DNA of 64,000 nucleotides from Bacteroidia bacterium (GTDB lineage: Bacteria; Bacteroidota; Bacteroidia; J057; JADKCL01): the NCBI GenBank assembly GCA_020635905.1, contig JACJYV010000003.1:620001-684000 (forward strand), written 5' to 3'. The notes under the pieces are model-generated. The model saw nothing but the letters and a program-made list of their open reading frames with translations. It was not told the origin of the DNA and did not search any database. Shown here piece by piece: positions 42,235 to 51,719 of the stretch. Each line of letters opens with the position of its first letter. Positions within the stretch are counted from its first letter, which is position 1. Both the position numbers and the translations under genes were made by a program.

Positions 42235-42756
42235 ATGATTCAAAATTTCAAAACTTACAAAACCTCCATCAAGGATTCAACCATCAAAGACATGTGTGAT
42301 TCTGTGGAAATGACAAAAGTATCAGTCCCGAACCCGGTTCAGTTGACCCCAATTGACAGAAGGTCCATTCCCAACGTAAGCGACAGCCGGATGGCCTTTG
42401 CTATCAAGGCTGAAGATTACACCCATCAGTTTCCATCTGTGATTTCGGAGGTCATGCGTATTCCGGAAGCAGCTGACAACCTGAAAGGCTTTATGGGTTT
42501 GGAAAAAGTGATTCGCCGTACTGAAGTCATGCTCGAAATCCTGAAGGATACCTCCATGGTGGCTTCAGCCGCGGCTTTCCATTCTTACAGGTGCTTTTAT
42601 GACGCATTGGTTGCAGCTGCCGATGCCGGTTTGCCCGGTGCCGATGAAGCCGCCGCCGACCTGGGCAAGCTTTACCGCAAAGCCACCGGGGGCAAATCTC
42701 CCAAAGATCAGGACACGGTGGTTGACAACGGCAATCCCGACCAGGATGCCGCCTGA
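42235..42756 (+). CDS. Unrecognised 173-aa protein
   Basis: 173 aa from an ATG. No signal peptide, no membrane helix. The middle is helical (FPSVISEVMRIPEAADNLKG, VIRRTEVMLEILKDTSMV), followed by an Ala-rich helix (DALVAAADAGLPGADEAA) and a polar acidic tail (DQDTVVDNGNPDQDAA). No family recognised. It is the only gene between the 28-copy array and the defence locus; a strong terminator follows it, so it is probably transcribed alone. Base use is like the surrounding core genes, not like the AT-rich defence genes. Confidence 0.65.
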   Translation: MIQNFKTYKTSIKDSTIKDMCDSVEMTKVSVPNPVQLTPIDRRSIPNVSDSRMAFAIKAEDYTHQFPSVISEVMRIPEAADNLKGFMGLEKVIRRTEVMLEILKDTSMVASAAAFHSYRCFYDALVAAADAGLPGADEAAADLGKLYRKATGGKSPKDQDTVVDNGNPDQDAA

Positions 42757-42812
42757 GGGTATTGATGGCAAACTGGACGGTCGTCCGGTTTTGTCAGGCC
42801 CCTGATGATCAG

Positions 42813-42848
42813 ACTCCCCTGCCGCGATTGCGGTGGGGGAGTTTTTTT
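42813..42848 (+). terminator. Terminator of the 173-aa gene
   Basis: ACTCCCCTGCCGC, loop GATT and GCGGTGGGGGAGT with one mismatch, followed by TTTTTTT. Confidence 0.9.
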
Positions 42849-42920
42849 GTTGATGGGCTGGATTTAGTGAGTGGGGGGATTGGTCAGGAATTGTGAAAAA
42901 ACAATCATTTGAGAGTGTGG

Positions 42921-43043
42921 ATGGAACAAGAGCTTGTGAAATTGGAGGGGAATTTGGAGATTGTAGGGGGAGAAAGAGAAGAAGGTTGTGGAGCCAAAAT
43001 AAGGTTTCTGAAGATCAATTTCGAAAGCCAACAGCCATACTAA
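42921..43043 (+). CDS. Possible 40-aa ORF upstream of the nuclease gene (doubtful)
   Basis: ATG at 42921 to TAA at 43041-43043, starting MEQELVKLEGNLEIVGGERE. It ends 27 bp before the nuclease start. The DNA is purine-rich, so the acidic composition may be a by-product; no homology is claimed. Confidence 0.15.
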   Translation: MEQELVKLEGNLEIVGGEREEGCGAKIRFLKINFESQQPY

Positions 43044-43070
43044 TAACACAGTAAAAAGACATTCAACAAA

Positions 43071-45215
43071 ATGAAAATAAAGAACTTGCTTATAATAAAT
43101 TTCCGACTGTTGGAAAGCGTAAAATTAAATCTTGAAGAAGACATTACGCTCATTGTAGGAAAAAACAATACAGGAAAGACTTCGCTATTTGAAGTGATTA
43201 ATATGTTCTTCGCAGAAAAGAATAATTTTAGCTTTCACGATTTTTCTCAAACAACTTACTCTCATTTCGAACACTCTTATCAAATATTTGAATCACTTCA
43301 AAAAGAAACTGATGAGGAAGCAAAGGATAATCTTGAGATCTCTTTGATTGAATCAATGCCCAAAATTGAATTAATAATTCAATTGGAGTATGACAAGCAA
43401 AAGGACAGCTTAATTAATATTTCAGAGTTCATCAGTGACCTTGAGGACGATAAACATTCTGCAACTATTAAGCTTCATTATCAATCAAAAGAAAGCTTAG
43501 CACTTTTCAAATCTTTCACAAACCGAAAGGAAAAGCAACAAAATTTAATTGAGTGGCTAAATGAAAATATATCATCTCATTATGATGTGAAATGTTTTGG
43601 TGGTGATAACTTGATAGAAGAAAGGTTCAAGCGAAAACTTTTGTCTGTTTTGTGTTTCGAAACGATTCAGGCTTCCAGGAAACTCGACGATACAAAAACT
43701 GATAAGAACAAAACCCTAGCAATTGGATTTTCGGACTATTATAGAGAAAAAAACAAGGACAATGACAAAGACGTTGAGGAACTTGAGATTCAACTAAGAG
43801 AAACGTCGAATGTTCTCAATAAAAAGTATGAGAAAATCCTTCAAGAACTGCTTGAAAAGCTCAAATTATTCGGAATAGAGCCTCATTTAACAATTCCTGA
43901 AATAGTTCTTCAGGCTGGCTTCAACCCTGAACACATTCTAAAGAACAACATTAAATACTATTACAAACAAGGAAATATTACTTTACCAGAAAACTTCAAT
44001 GGTTTGGGGTATAGCAACCTGATTTTCCTCGTGTTAAAGGTCGCAAGTTTTATCGAAAAATTTAAAAAGGCAGCCCCAATAGACAAATCAGACACTTTAA
44101 CAATTTTAATTGAGGAGCCAGAAGCGCATTTACACCCCCAGATGCAACAAGTTTTTATTTCCCAAATAAAAAAAACAGTAAAAGAGACCAAAAACCAGGA
44201 TAATATATCCGTTCAGGTCGTCATAAGCACGCATTCCTCTCACATTGTAACTGAAGCAGGGATAGATGTGGAAAGGAGTTTCGAAAGGATTAGATACTTC
44301 TCAAAGACTTTTGTAGAAGCAGAAAAAAGGTTCAAGGTGGAGGTGCGGGATTTGAACGAATTTAAACACAAAGAAAATGACAAAGCGACCTTTCGATTTC
44401 TCAAACAATATATGAGTCTTCACAGGTGCGATCTGTTTTTTGCTGATAAGGCTATACTTGTTGAAGGACCTACAGAAAGATTACTCCTTCCCCTAATGAT
44501 CAATAAGGTTGCCAAAAATTTGAACAACGAATATATTTCAATTATTGAAGTTGGTGGAGCATATACGGCTAAGTTCAAGGAACTTTTAAAATTTATCAAT
44601 ATTAAATGTTTGGTAATAACAGACATAGATTCTGTTGACCCAAACAATAATGGAATTGCTTGTCCAACTGAGACCCTTGATTGTGTGACATCAAATTCTA
44701 CCTTAATAAACTGGATTCCAAAAAAGACGAAAATAAGTGACCTTATTAACTGCCGTGCAGAAGAAAAATTTGATTCGAAACTTATAAGGGTTGCATTTCA
44801 AACAAAGGAAAAGGATTCAGATTACGTTGCAAGGAGCCTTGAGGAGGCAATCATTAATGCAAACAAGGATTTTTTTAGATCAACTTATATGATTGAGACA
44901 GAAAAAAAGGAAGAAACAGAAACAGAAACAGAAACAGAAACAGAAACAGAAACAGAAACAGAAACAGAAACAGAAACAGAAACAGAAACAGAAACAGAAA
45001 CAGAGGTTAGATTTGTAAAAAATTCATTCACGCAACTTATTGGAAAAGATATAGAATCAAGTCCTTACAAATTGATGCCAGGGAAGGGTGAAAAAACGAA
45101 TTTTACATTTGATCTAATGATCTTTGATGAGAAAGGAACAAAATTGAAGTGGAGCGTGCCAAACTATATTGAAGAGGGATTGAATTGGTTATCTAAAAAT
45201 CATGAAATAGCATGA
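43071..45215 (+). CDS. gajA: Gabija-type OLD-family ATPase/Toprim nuclease (GajA-like)
   Basis: 714 aa. N-terminal ABC-type ATPase: Walker A GKNNTGKTS at 30-38, signature-like NGLGYSNLI near 310, Walker B ILIEEPEAHLHP near 345 and H-loop ISTHSSHI near 385. C-terminal Toprim: AILVEGPTERLL near 463 (catalytic Glu) and ITDIDSVD near 517 (DxD). This is the class 2 OLD/GajA layout; GajA cuts phage DNA when nucleotides are depleted. Longer than the type GajA (about 580 aa) because of internal inserts and a C-terminal part with a (Glu-Thr)15 run at 615-644. The stop overlaps the helicase start (ATGA). AT-rich, unlike neighbours, so probably acquired. Confidence 0.8.
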   Translation: MKIKNLLIINFRLLESVKLNLEEDITLIVGKNNTGKTSLFEVINMFFAEKNNFSFHDFSQTTYSHFEHSYQIFESLQKETDEEAKDNLEISLIESMPKIELIIQLEYDKQKDSLINISEFISDLEDDKHSATIKLHYQSKESLALFKSFTNRKEKQQNLIEWLNENISSHYDVKCFGGDNLIEERFKRKLLSVLCFETIQASRKLDDTKTDKNKTLAIGFSDYYREKNKDNDKDVEELEIQLRETSNVLNKKYEKILQELLEKLKLFGIEPHLTIPEIVLQAGFNPEHILKNNIKYYYKQGNITLPENFNGLGYSNLIFLVLKVASFIEKFKKAAPIDKSDTLTILIEEPEAHLHPQMQQVFISQIKKTVKETKNQDNISVQVVISTHSSHIVTEAGIDVERSFERIRYFSKTFVEAEKRFKVEVRDLNEFKHKENDKATFRFLKQYMSLHRCDLFFADKAILVEGPTERLLLPLMINKVAKNLNNEYISIIEVGGAYTAKFKELLKFINIKCLVITDIDSVDPNNNGIACPTETLDCVTSNSTLINWIPKKTKISDLINCRAEEKFDSKLIRVAFQTKEKDSDYVARSLEEAIINANKDFFRSTYMIETEKKEETETETETETETETETETETETETETETETEVRFVKNSFTQLIGKDIESSPYKLMPGKGEKTNFTFDLMIFDEKGTKLKWSVPNYIEEGLNWLSKNHEIA
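44913..45002 (+). repeat. Perfect hexanucleotide microsatellite (GAAACA)15
   Basis: Fifteen exact copies of GAAACA inside the nuclease gene, coding Glu-Thr pairs. Being six bases, slippage would lengthen or shorten the protein by two residues without a frameshift. Confidence 0.95.
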
Positions 45216-47047
45216 GCGCTTTCGAAGAAATCTCAAATAATATTGACAACTATAAAAGCTTTGTTCTCGAAGCAGGGGCAGGTTCGGGAAAAACTTATAC
45301 TTTGATTGAAACAATAAATTATCTCCTTTTGAATAAAGGAGATAATTTAAAAAAGTCTAATCAAAAAATTGTTTGCATAACTTACACAAACATTGCAAAA
45401 AAAGAAATCAATGACAGAATCGAAAACAATGAACTGGTTCTTGTTTCAACGATTCATGAGTTTTTTTGGAACTCAATAAAACAATTTCAAAAGCAGCTGA
45501 AAATCGAGCTTTGTAAGCTAAATGAAATCCACCGAAAAAAAGAACTGGAAAAAGGAAAGACCGAACCAAGGTTCAAAGAGAATTTAGCTAGCAGAATTAA
45601 CTCAATTCTAAAAATTGAATACAATGACTCTTCATTCAATGATTTTGAAAAGGGGAAAATTGAACACGATGATGTAATTGAACTTTCCAAAATGATTTTC
45701 GAAAATTATCCTCTTTTAACAGATATCGTTGCTGCAAAATTCCCTTACATTTTTGTTGATGAGTACCAAGACACAGCAGAGGAAACAGTTCATTGCCTCA
45801 TCAATTGTCTTTTGAAAAGAAATAGCGGGAAAGCAGTTGTGGGTTTTTTCGGCGATTCACATCAAAAAATTTACGATTATGGAATTGGCGACCTGGACAA
45901 GTACTATTCTTCAAATAAAGGGCCAATCAAACTGGTAAAGAAAGAAGAAAACTTCCGTTCTTCCAGGTCAGTTGTAGGGTTACTTAATAAGTTTAGAACA
46001 AACATTGAGCAAGTACCCCAAAAAAGCCTTGAGGGAAGCGCAAAGTTTATTTATTGGGCTCAGCATCCTGAAAAACCTAAAAAAGATATCAGGAAACATT
46101 ATGCAGAAATTGCCCCAATAAAAAATGATTACTTTGATAAAATTCTATCGAAATTATCTTCTTTGGATTGGCAATTTGGGGAAGGCTCAAAGGATAAAAT
46201 TTTAGTCCTTGCAAACAGTAGAGTTGCAAAAAGGGCTGGTTTTGAAAATCTATATTCAATTTTTTATAAGCGTTATGGCCTTTCAACAAAAGAAAAGCTT
46301 CTTGATCGAAACCACCCTCTGATCACTTTTTTTGTTGGCACAATCGATAAAAAGAACTCACAAGAAAGAGAAATAGGCTTAGAACACCTTATCAGGCACT
46401 ATACAAAAGGGAACAATAATGAGGTAATTAGATTTATAAGAAAAACAGGTACACTTTTAAGTAAAGAGTTTAAGCATCAACACAAAAAGGAAGTATCAGA
46501 AATTCTGAAACAGGTTGTTGAAGGACGGAAGACTTGGAAAGCGAAGGAAATGTATGAATTTGCCTCAAACAAAGGACTAATTTTTGATTCAAAATTAAAG
46601 GAATTTACTCAAAGAATTTCTAATGACCCAGCGATTTTGGTTTCAGAGGATGAGAAAGAAAGACTGGTAAAAGATAAAAAGTTATTTGATGAGTTCATGA
46701 ATATTCCATATTCGGAAATTCAAAGCTTTTGGAATCATGTCCAGAACCATACCGTGTTTTCAACAAAACATGGTACGAAGGGTGATGAATTTAGGAATGT
46801 TCTTACTGTAATTGATGATACAGAGTGGGTTCAAGAATATAATTTTAAAGATTTCTTCAATGGGACAGAAGAAAACCCTCACCGAAAATTAAAAACAAGG
46901 AATTTATTTTATGTGGAATGTTCCAGGGCTATTGAGAATCTAGTTGTATTATGCTTATCCGATCTTGATGAAAAAGCCCTCAAGAATATTAAAATTTGGT
47001 TTGGGGAAGACAACTTAGTTGACATTGAAGAATTCTTGAAGGAATAG
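45212..47047 (+). CDS. gajB: Gabija-type UvrD-like helicase (GajB-like)
   Basis: 611 aa, ATG overlapping the nuclease stop. SF1 helicase motifs in order: Walker A EAGAGSGKTYTL (about 20-31), STIHEFFW, motif II FVDEYQDT (about 179-186), GDSHQKIY, motif IV NFRSSRSV, motif V THGTKGDEFRNV and motif VI YVECSRAIENLVV. Larger than the type GajB (about 494 aa). With the nuclease it forms the Gabija complex that senses nucleotide change and degrades DNA. It ends 48 bp before the convergent polysaccharide operon and has the same AT-rich base use. Confidence 0.8.
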   Translation: MSAFEEISNNIDNYKSFVLEAGAGSGKTYTLIETINYLLLNKGDNLKKSNQKIVCITYTNIAKKEINDRIENNELVLVSTIHEFFWNSIKQFQKQLKIELCKLNEIHRKKELEKGKTEPRFKENLASRINSILKIEYNDSSFNDFEKGKIEHDDVIELSKMIFENYPLLTDIVAAKFPYIFVDEYQDTAEETVHCLINCLLKRNSGKAVVGFFGDSHQKIYDYGIGDLDKYYSSNKGPIKLVKKEENFRSSRSVVGLLNKFRTNIEQVPQKSLEGSAKFIYWAQHPEKPKKDIRKHYAEIAPIKNDYFDKILSKLSSLDWQFGEGSKDKILVLANSRVAKRAGFENLYSIFYKRYGLSTKEKLLDRNHPLITFFVGTIDKKNSQEREIGLEHLIRHYTKGNNNEVIRFIRKTGTLLSKEFKHQHKKEVSEILKQVVEGRKTWKAKEMYEFASNKGLIFDSKLKEFTQRISNDPAILVSEDEKERLVKDKKLFDEFMNIPYSEIQSFWNHVQNHTVFSTKHGTKGDEFRNVLTVIDDTEWVQEYNFKDFFNGTEENPHRKLKTRNLFYVECSRAIENLVVLCLSDLDEKALKNIKIWFGEDNLVDIEEFLKE

Positions 47048-47095
47048 GAGGTAATTATGATTTCAGTCAATCCTTGATATTTGTTAAAATCCCCC

Positions 47096-48481
47096 CTACT
47101 TCCCCAGCCCCGCCCGGGCGGCCAGGGCTTTCAACTTAAACTTCACCCCTTCTCCCCAGCCTTCGACCCCGGCTTTGCGGGCCTTGTGGTAGTTCACGTC
47201 GTTCACGATCCAACGAATGGCGTTTTGGTAGAATTTGTGTGAGTAGGGCCGCACAAAATCCTTGTCGCGGTCGGTGGAGGACTCCCAGGGCAGGGGTTTG
47301 ATCAAATGATTCTCCACCTCAGTATAAAGCTCGGTGCCCTTGATGGGATAGGCTACCGTGATGGTAAACAGGTCGGGAATGGCAGCTACCAGGTGATCGC
47401 GAGTGGCCACTATGTCTTCCCACTCTTCCCCAGGGTAACCCAGCATGATAAATGTCCCGGCTTCCAGGCCTTTGGCCTGAGCCAGCTGGATCATTTCGCG
47501 TACCTGACTGGCCTGCACCCGGCGATCCATCAGGTCGAGCACCTTCTGAGAGCCGCTTTCTGCTCCAATCCAGACCCGGAAACAGCCCGTACGCACCAGC
47601 AGGTCCACCACTTCCTCGTTCATGCGGTCGGCCCGGGTGATGCATTCGTAGGGGATCACGGCATCCTGCCTGCGCACCTCATCGGCAAACTCGCGCAGCC
47701 ATTTGTGACTGACCGTAAACACATCGTCCACAAACCAGATGGCATCGGGATTGTATTTTGACTTCAGTTGGGCCAGTTCGCGGGCCACCAGGGCAGGCGA
47801 ACGGCGGCGGTAACTCAGGCCGTACACGGCCCGGCTGCACCATTTGCAGGTGTAGGGACAGCCCCGCATGGTGCTGACCGAAATCATGGAGTACCCGTGG
47901 TGTTTTTTCCAGGTGTCGAGATACTTTTGCAGCTCGATTCCTTCGCGGTTGGGCACGGGCAGGTGATCGAGGTCCTTGATCTTCTCTCTGGCCGGGGTTT
48001 GCACCACCTCCCCGTTCATGTTGCGAAAGGCAATGCCCTGAATGCGGTCCATGAAGGGATTCCAGGGAGTATCGAGGGTCGAGACCAGGTCGTAAAGGGT
48101 CTCCTCCCCTTCTCCCAGCACAATAAAATCGGCCCCGTGTTGCAGGAAGGGCTCAATGTGGTGGGTTACCTCGGGTCCGCCCAGAATGATCCGCATGCCC
48201 TTCAGCTCTTCCCGTTCACGCACAAAGCGAATCATCTTCAGGATATTCAGCTTGGTCATGAGGTTGACGTAGAGGGCCAGATAGCGGGGCTTGTGCTCCA
48301 GCAAGTAGGCCTGAAAGGCGGCCATGGAGGAAAAAGTGGTGTCGAAAATGGTATTGGGAATGCCCTTTTGCTTCAGAAAGGCGGAAATGGAAAGCAGGCC
48401 CAGCGGCGGATAAGGCCGCATGATCAGCTGTTCTTTTGGGTCCTCCCCGATAAAATATCCGTGGCTGAGCAGTAATTTCAT
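47096..48481 (-). CDS. B12-binding radical SAM protein (last gene of the EPS-type operon)
   Basis: 461 aa from the ATG at 48481; a TTG one codon earlier is less likely because the ATG overlaps the upstream stop (TGATG). Residues about 1-140 are a cobalamin-binding-like domain (IILGGPEVTHHI, FIVLGEGEETL). GCPYTCKWC near 207-215 is the CxxxCxxC 4Fe-4S motif, followed by the radical SAM barrel (IWFVDDVFTVSHKWL, VWIGAESGSQ, AGTFIMLGYPGE). Such proteins methylate or rearrange unactivated carbons. The substrate is probably a glycan or lipid precursor, judged from the operon only. It is related to the other radical SAM protein two genes upstream. Confidence 0.85.
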   Translation of the reverse strand: MKLLLSHGYFIGEDPKEQLIMRPYPPLGLLSISAFLKQKGIPNTIFDTTFSSMAAFQAYLLEHKPRYLALYVNLMTKLNILKMIRFVREREELKGMRIILGGPEVTHHIEPFLQHGADFIVLGEGEETLYDLVSTLDTPWNPFMDRIQGIAFRNMNGEVVQTPAREKIKDLDHLPVPNREGIELQKYLDTWKKHHGYSMISVSTMRGCPYTCKWCSRAVYGLSYRRRSPALVARELAQLKSKYNPDAIWFVDDVFTVSHKWLREFADEVRRQDAVIPYECITRADRMNEEVVDLLVRTGCFRVWIGAESGSQKVLDLMDRRVQASQVREMIQLAQAKGLEAGTFIMLGYPGEEWEDIVATRDHLVAAIPDLFTITVAYPIKGTELYTEVENHLIKPLPWESSTDRDKDFVRPYSHKFYQNAIRWIVNDVNYHKARKAGVEGWGEGVKFKLKALAARAGLGK

Positions 48482-49308
48482 CAAATCCGGGTGAAATCTA
48501 CTAAATAATGATCAGAAAACCGGCTGAGCCCGCTCCGCTTTGCCAGTCGGCGGTCTTGTTTTTCCAGCTTACCCAACCAGCCCGGGTGACGCAGGAAAAA
48601 GGGATCCAGATAACTGGGAGGCACACAAAACCCGATCGGTCGCAAGGCACGAAGCTGATAGTGAGGCGCCAGCAGGCGAATGATTTCTTTGGGATGAAAA
48701 TACCAGACTTTGACCGTGCCGGGATTGAGCTGGGCCGTGACCGGGCCGCCTCCCCAACGGCGAAAGGCTTTACCCATTTGCAGGCGCAGCCCAAAGTATG
48801 CCGTTTCCCACAGACATTGGCGGGCCATGATGACCACGGTCAGACGACCGCCCGCAGGCTGAAGCCGGGCCAGATTCTGCCCAAGTTGTCTGATTCCGTT
48901 GGCATCCGTGCAATTCCATCCCCCAAAATCTGAAAATATCCAGTCAAAGGCATTCCCTTCAAACTCCTCTCCCACCCTTTCGAAACCACATACCCGGGTA
49001 TGAACCTGCTCACCAAATCCCGCCTCATTCGCTTTGTCCCGGGTCAGAGAAACCATTTCAGGAGAGAGATCGGTGGCAGTTATCTGGTGGCCCATTTTGG
49101 CCAAAAAGAGCGCGTCCTCCCCCGTTCCGCAGTTGAGTTCGAGGATGTTGAGGGGGGATTTGCCTTCCAATTCCTGTTCCAGATAATCCCACACAAATCT
49201 CCGCTGGATGCGACCAATGGGTGAATGCGAGAATACCACATCGTAGGCGCTGGCCGCTCCGTCAAAGGCAGCGTTGGGCTGGCCGGAAGAAGCGGGATTT
49301 TCCTTCAT
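48481..49308 (-). CDS. SAM-dependent class I methyltransferase
   Basis: 275 aa. Motif I is ILELNCGTGEDALFLA (about 55-70), then ITATDLSPEM and DWIFSDFGGWNC, a complete class I fold. Start ATG overlaps the upstream gene stop by four bases (ATGA). It lies between two radical SAM genes of the same operon. The reaction is unknown; methylation of a sugar, lipid or cofactor-derived intermediate is possible. Confidence 0.85.
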   Translation of the reverse strand: MKENPASSGQPNAAFDGAASAYDVVFSHSPIGRIQRRFVWDYLEQELEGKSPLNILELNCGTGEDALFLAKMGHQITATDLSPEMVSLTRDKANEAGFGEQVHTRVCGFERVGEEFEGNAFDWIFSDFGGWNCTDANGIRQLGQNLARLQPAGGRLTVVIMARQCLWETAYFGLRLQMGKAFRRWGGGPVTAQLNPGTVKVWYFHPKEIIRLLAPHYQLRALRPIGFCVPPSYLDPFFLRHPGWLGKLEKQDRRLAKRSGLSRFSDHYLVDFTRI

Positions 49309-50756
49309 GCTTTGGCCAGGCGGCTAAGACGCATTTTGTCGAGGAGGGCCGCAGGAATGTAATAGCCCAGGGCCATTACTGACCTCAGTTTGCCCAGGCC
49401 GGGACGGTTGAAAAAGGTGCCCAGATTCTGAAAACCCTGTTTGCGGCGGTAAATCTTGTGCACGTAGCGGTGCAGGCGGCGGTAAAAGTCCGGAGGATAG
49501 GTATTGCGAAACATGAGAGAAAGGTCGTCGGAATCGGTCCAGTTGGATTTCTCTTTGAGTTCGTTTTTGACCCGCTCATAAAACCCCGTGCCGGGCAAAG
49601 GATAGGAAACGGAAATGCCAATGTCGTCGGGCATGAGGTCGAGCAGCATTTTTTCGGTGGCGCGGATGTCTTCCCTTTTCTCCCCCGGATAACCAAACTG
49701 GAGGAAAAACGCAGTGCGGATGTGGTGCTTTTTGAGCAGTTTGCGGGCCTGGTAGATTTGCTCCACCGTGGTGCCTTTGTCCATGGCATCCAGAATCTTT
49801 TGCGAGCCAGACTCAGCCCCGATCCAAACTTCGTCGCAACCTGAGCGGGCCAGGGCCGCAATATTATCGTCCTGCAGCAGCAGATCTGCCCGGGACTGTA
49901 TTTTGAATTTGAACTTGAGACCCCGTTTTTCGACCTCGTCGGCAAAGGTCTGCACCCAGCCGGGTTTGAGGCCAAAAATATCGTCGCACATCCAGAAATG
50001 GGTGGGCCCGTACTTGCGGATCATGTCCTGCATGAGTTCGGCGATGCGTTCGGGTGAATGCGAATTATAACGGTTGCCGTAAATGGGCTTGGCGCACCAG
50101 TTGCACTTGTAGGGACAACCGCGGGTGGTGGCCACGTTCATGGTAAAAAATCCCCATTTGGCCATCCAGTGCTCCTTGTAAGGGGCCACTTCCACCAAAT
50201 CCCAGGCCGGCAACGGCAGGGTATCCAGATCACGCAACACGGGTCGCCGTGGATTGATTTCCAGGCCTTCAGGACCCTGAAAGGCCAGACCGGGCATGGT
50301 ACCAAACTGGGTTTCTCCCTTTTCCAGACCGTTGATCAGTTCGAGTAAGGTGATTTCGCCCTCCCCCTTGATCACAAAATCGAGTCCGTTGGCCAGGTAA
50401 CTTTCCACGTGGTCGGTGGAGTCTGAGGAACAAACCATGGAACGGATTCCCCGGGCCTTCGCCATTTGGGCCATTTCCCAGGCAGCATGCCGCATATTGG
50501 TGAGGCACATTTTGGTCAGGTAGTTGAATCCGTCGTCGTATATGACCAGGTAATCGGGCCTGAAGCTATCGAGTTTGGGCAGGATTTCGTCGGGGCCGTG
50601 GGCAAACATCACATCGTGCAGATCCACTTCGTGCCCGTGCTCGCGCAGCACAGCGGCTGCGTAAATGGTCCCCAGGGGCGCATAGGGGGCCATGTGTTTC
50701 CACATCTTCGGATCGAAGCGCAAAAAGTAGGAATGGGTAAACAGAACTTTCGCCAT
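49305..50756 (-). CDS. B12-binding radical SAM protein
   Basis: 483 aa. N-terminal cobalamin-binding-like part (about 1-145; YAPLGTIYAAAVLREHGHEV, FVIKGEGEITL). GCPYKCNWC near 213-221 carries CxxxCxxC, then FWMCDDIFGLKPGWV, VWIGAESGSQ and FFLQFGYPGEKRED of the radical SAM barrel. Shares many motifs with the 47096-48481 protein (CDDIF/VDDVF, WIGAESGSQK), so the pair arose by duplication. No signal peptide or membrane helix. Start ATG at 50756 is six bp after the nucleotidyltransferase gene. Confidence 0.9.
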   Translation of the reverse strand: MAKVLFTHSYFLRFDPKMWKHMAPYAPLGTIYAAAVLREHGHEVDLHDVMFAHGPDEILPKLDSFRPDYLVIYDDGFNYLTKMCLTNMRHAAWEMAQMAKARGIRSMVCSSDSTDHVESYLANGLDFVIKGEGEITLLELINGLEKGETQFGTMPGLAFQGPEGLEINPRRPVLRDLDTLPLPAWDLVEVAPYKEHWMAKWGFFTMNVATTRGCPYKCNWCAKPIYGNRYNSHSPERIAELMQDMIRKYGPTHFWMCDDIFGLKPGWVQTFADEVEKRGLKFKFKIQSRADLLLQDDNIAALARSGCDEVWIGAESGSQKILDAMDKGTTVEQIYQARKLLKKHHIRTAFFLQFGYPGEKREDIRATEKMLLDLMPDDIGISVSYPLPGTGFYERVKNELKEKSNWTDSDDLSLMFRNTYPPDFYRRLHRYVHKIYRRKQGFQNLGTFFNRPGLGKLRSVMALGYYIPAALLDKMRLSRLAKA

Positions 50757-50762
50757 AGCCGG

Positions 50763-51695
50763 TCAGGAGGTTGGTTGGTCCGCACGGATGGCGCTTCGGT
50801 AAATGTGGTTGAATTTGTCCAGCACCACCTCCTGGTAAGTTCCGGGATGGTGTTTGGAAACATGCTTGCGGGAGCGCATGGCCACTTCAAACGTCTCAGA
50901 GCGCAGGTGGCCAAATTTCCTTTTCCAGCGTCCAAAGGTCATTTTGAGGAGATAATCATCCAGACGGTCGCCCAATTTTCCGCTTAGAATCCAGGTGGTG
51001 AGGCGGGAAAGCCAGAAAGGCTTCACTTCCATGATGAGGGACTTGTCCCGGAATGGAAATCCCGGATAGCTGTCTCTGGCCCAGTTGTTGGCCTCACAAA
51101 AGGAAGTGTAAACTTCCGCGTTGACCATGGGCAGCAGCCAGGCCACCTCGGTGGCAGTAAAGAGATTTTTATCCTCGATTTCGAGGTGATCGGCATCCAC
51201 AAAGTAATTCACGCAGAAAAATTTGTGGGAATTGAGCAGAAATAGCTTTTTGAATAGGACCAGAAAGGTGCGGGACACCCAAAGGCGACCCGGTTGAGTC
51301 ACAATGAAGAAATCAATGTCAGCCTCGGGGGTCATTACTCCTTTGGAAAGGGTACCAGAAATCATGACCGCCTTCACATAGGGAAACTTGCCGATAAACC
51401 GACTGATGCGCCTTGCGGCGTTCATTTTCTGCGCCGCAAGGGCGTTGCCTTGCTTTCTTTTCTCAGACTGGGCGGGATTATTATCCAGAGAGTAAAATTC
51501 TTCATCCCTGAAAATCAAACCCAGACGACACAATTCATCCAGTTCGGATTGCAGGCCGGGATGGTGCCCGGGGGAGAGTGAGTAGCTGATTTCGTCACGG
51601 GTAAGCGGGTAGGAAAAGACCTGGAAATACGACAAAGCCCGTAAGACCTCCTGGCCTGTCCGCGATACTGATATGTTGGGTGATTCTATCCGCAA
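50763..51695 (-). CDS. Nucleotidyltransferase-domain protein
   Basis: 310 aa from a TTG at 51695 with GGAGAGGAA just upstream. Residues about 15-75 look like a winged helix (ALSYFQVFSYPLTRDEISYS). SGTLSKG at 113-119 and EADIDFF (Asp126 and Asp128) form the GS-x-DxD-type pol-beta nucleotidyltransferase active site. The later part is helical and unassigned. A role in nucleotide transfer to a sugar, protein or RNA is possible; in this operon an activated sugar or lipid is the natural guess. Confidence 0.6.
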   Translation of the reverse strand: MRIESPNISVSRTGQEVLRALSYFQVFSYPLTRDEISYSLSPGHHPGLQSELDELCRLGLIFRDEEFYSLDNNPAQSEKRKQGNALAAQKMNAARRISRFIGKFPYVKAVMISGTLSKGVMTPEADIDFFIVTQPGRLWVSRTFLVLFKKLFLLNSHKFFCVNYFVDADHLEIEDKNLFTATEVAWLLPMVNAEVYTSFCEANNWARDSYPGFPFRDKSLIMEVKPFWLSRLTTWILSGKLGDRLDDYLLKMTFGRWKRKFGHLRSETFEVAMRSRKHVSKHHPGTYQEVVLDKFNHIYRSAIRADQPTS

Positions 51696-51719
51696 TTCCT
51701 CTCCGTTAGTCTAAAGATA

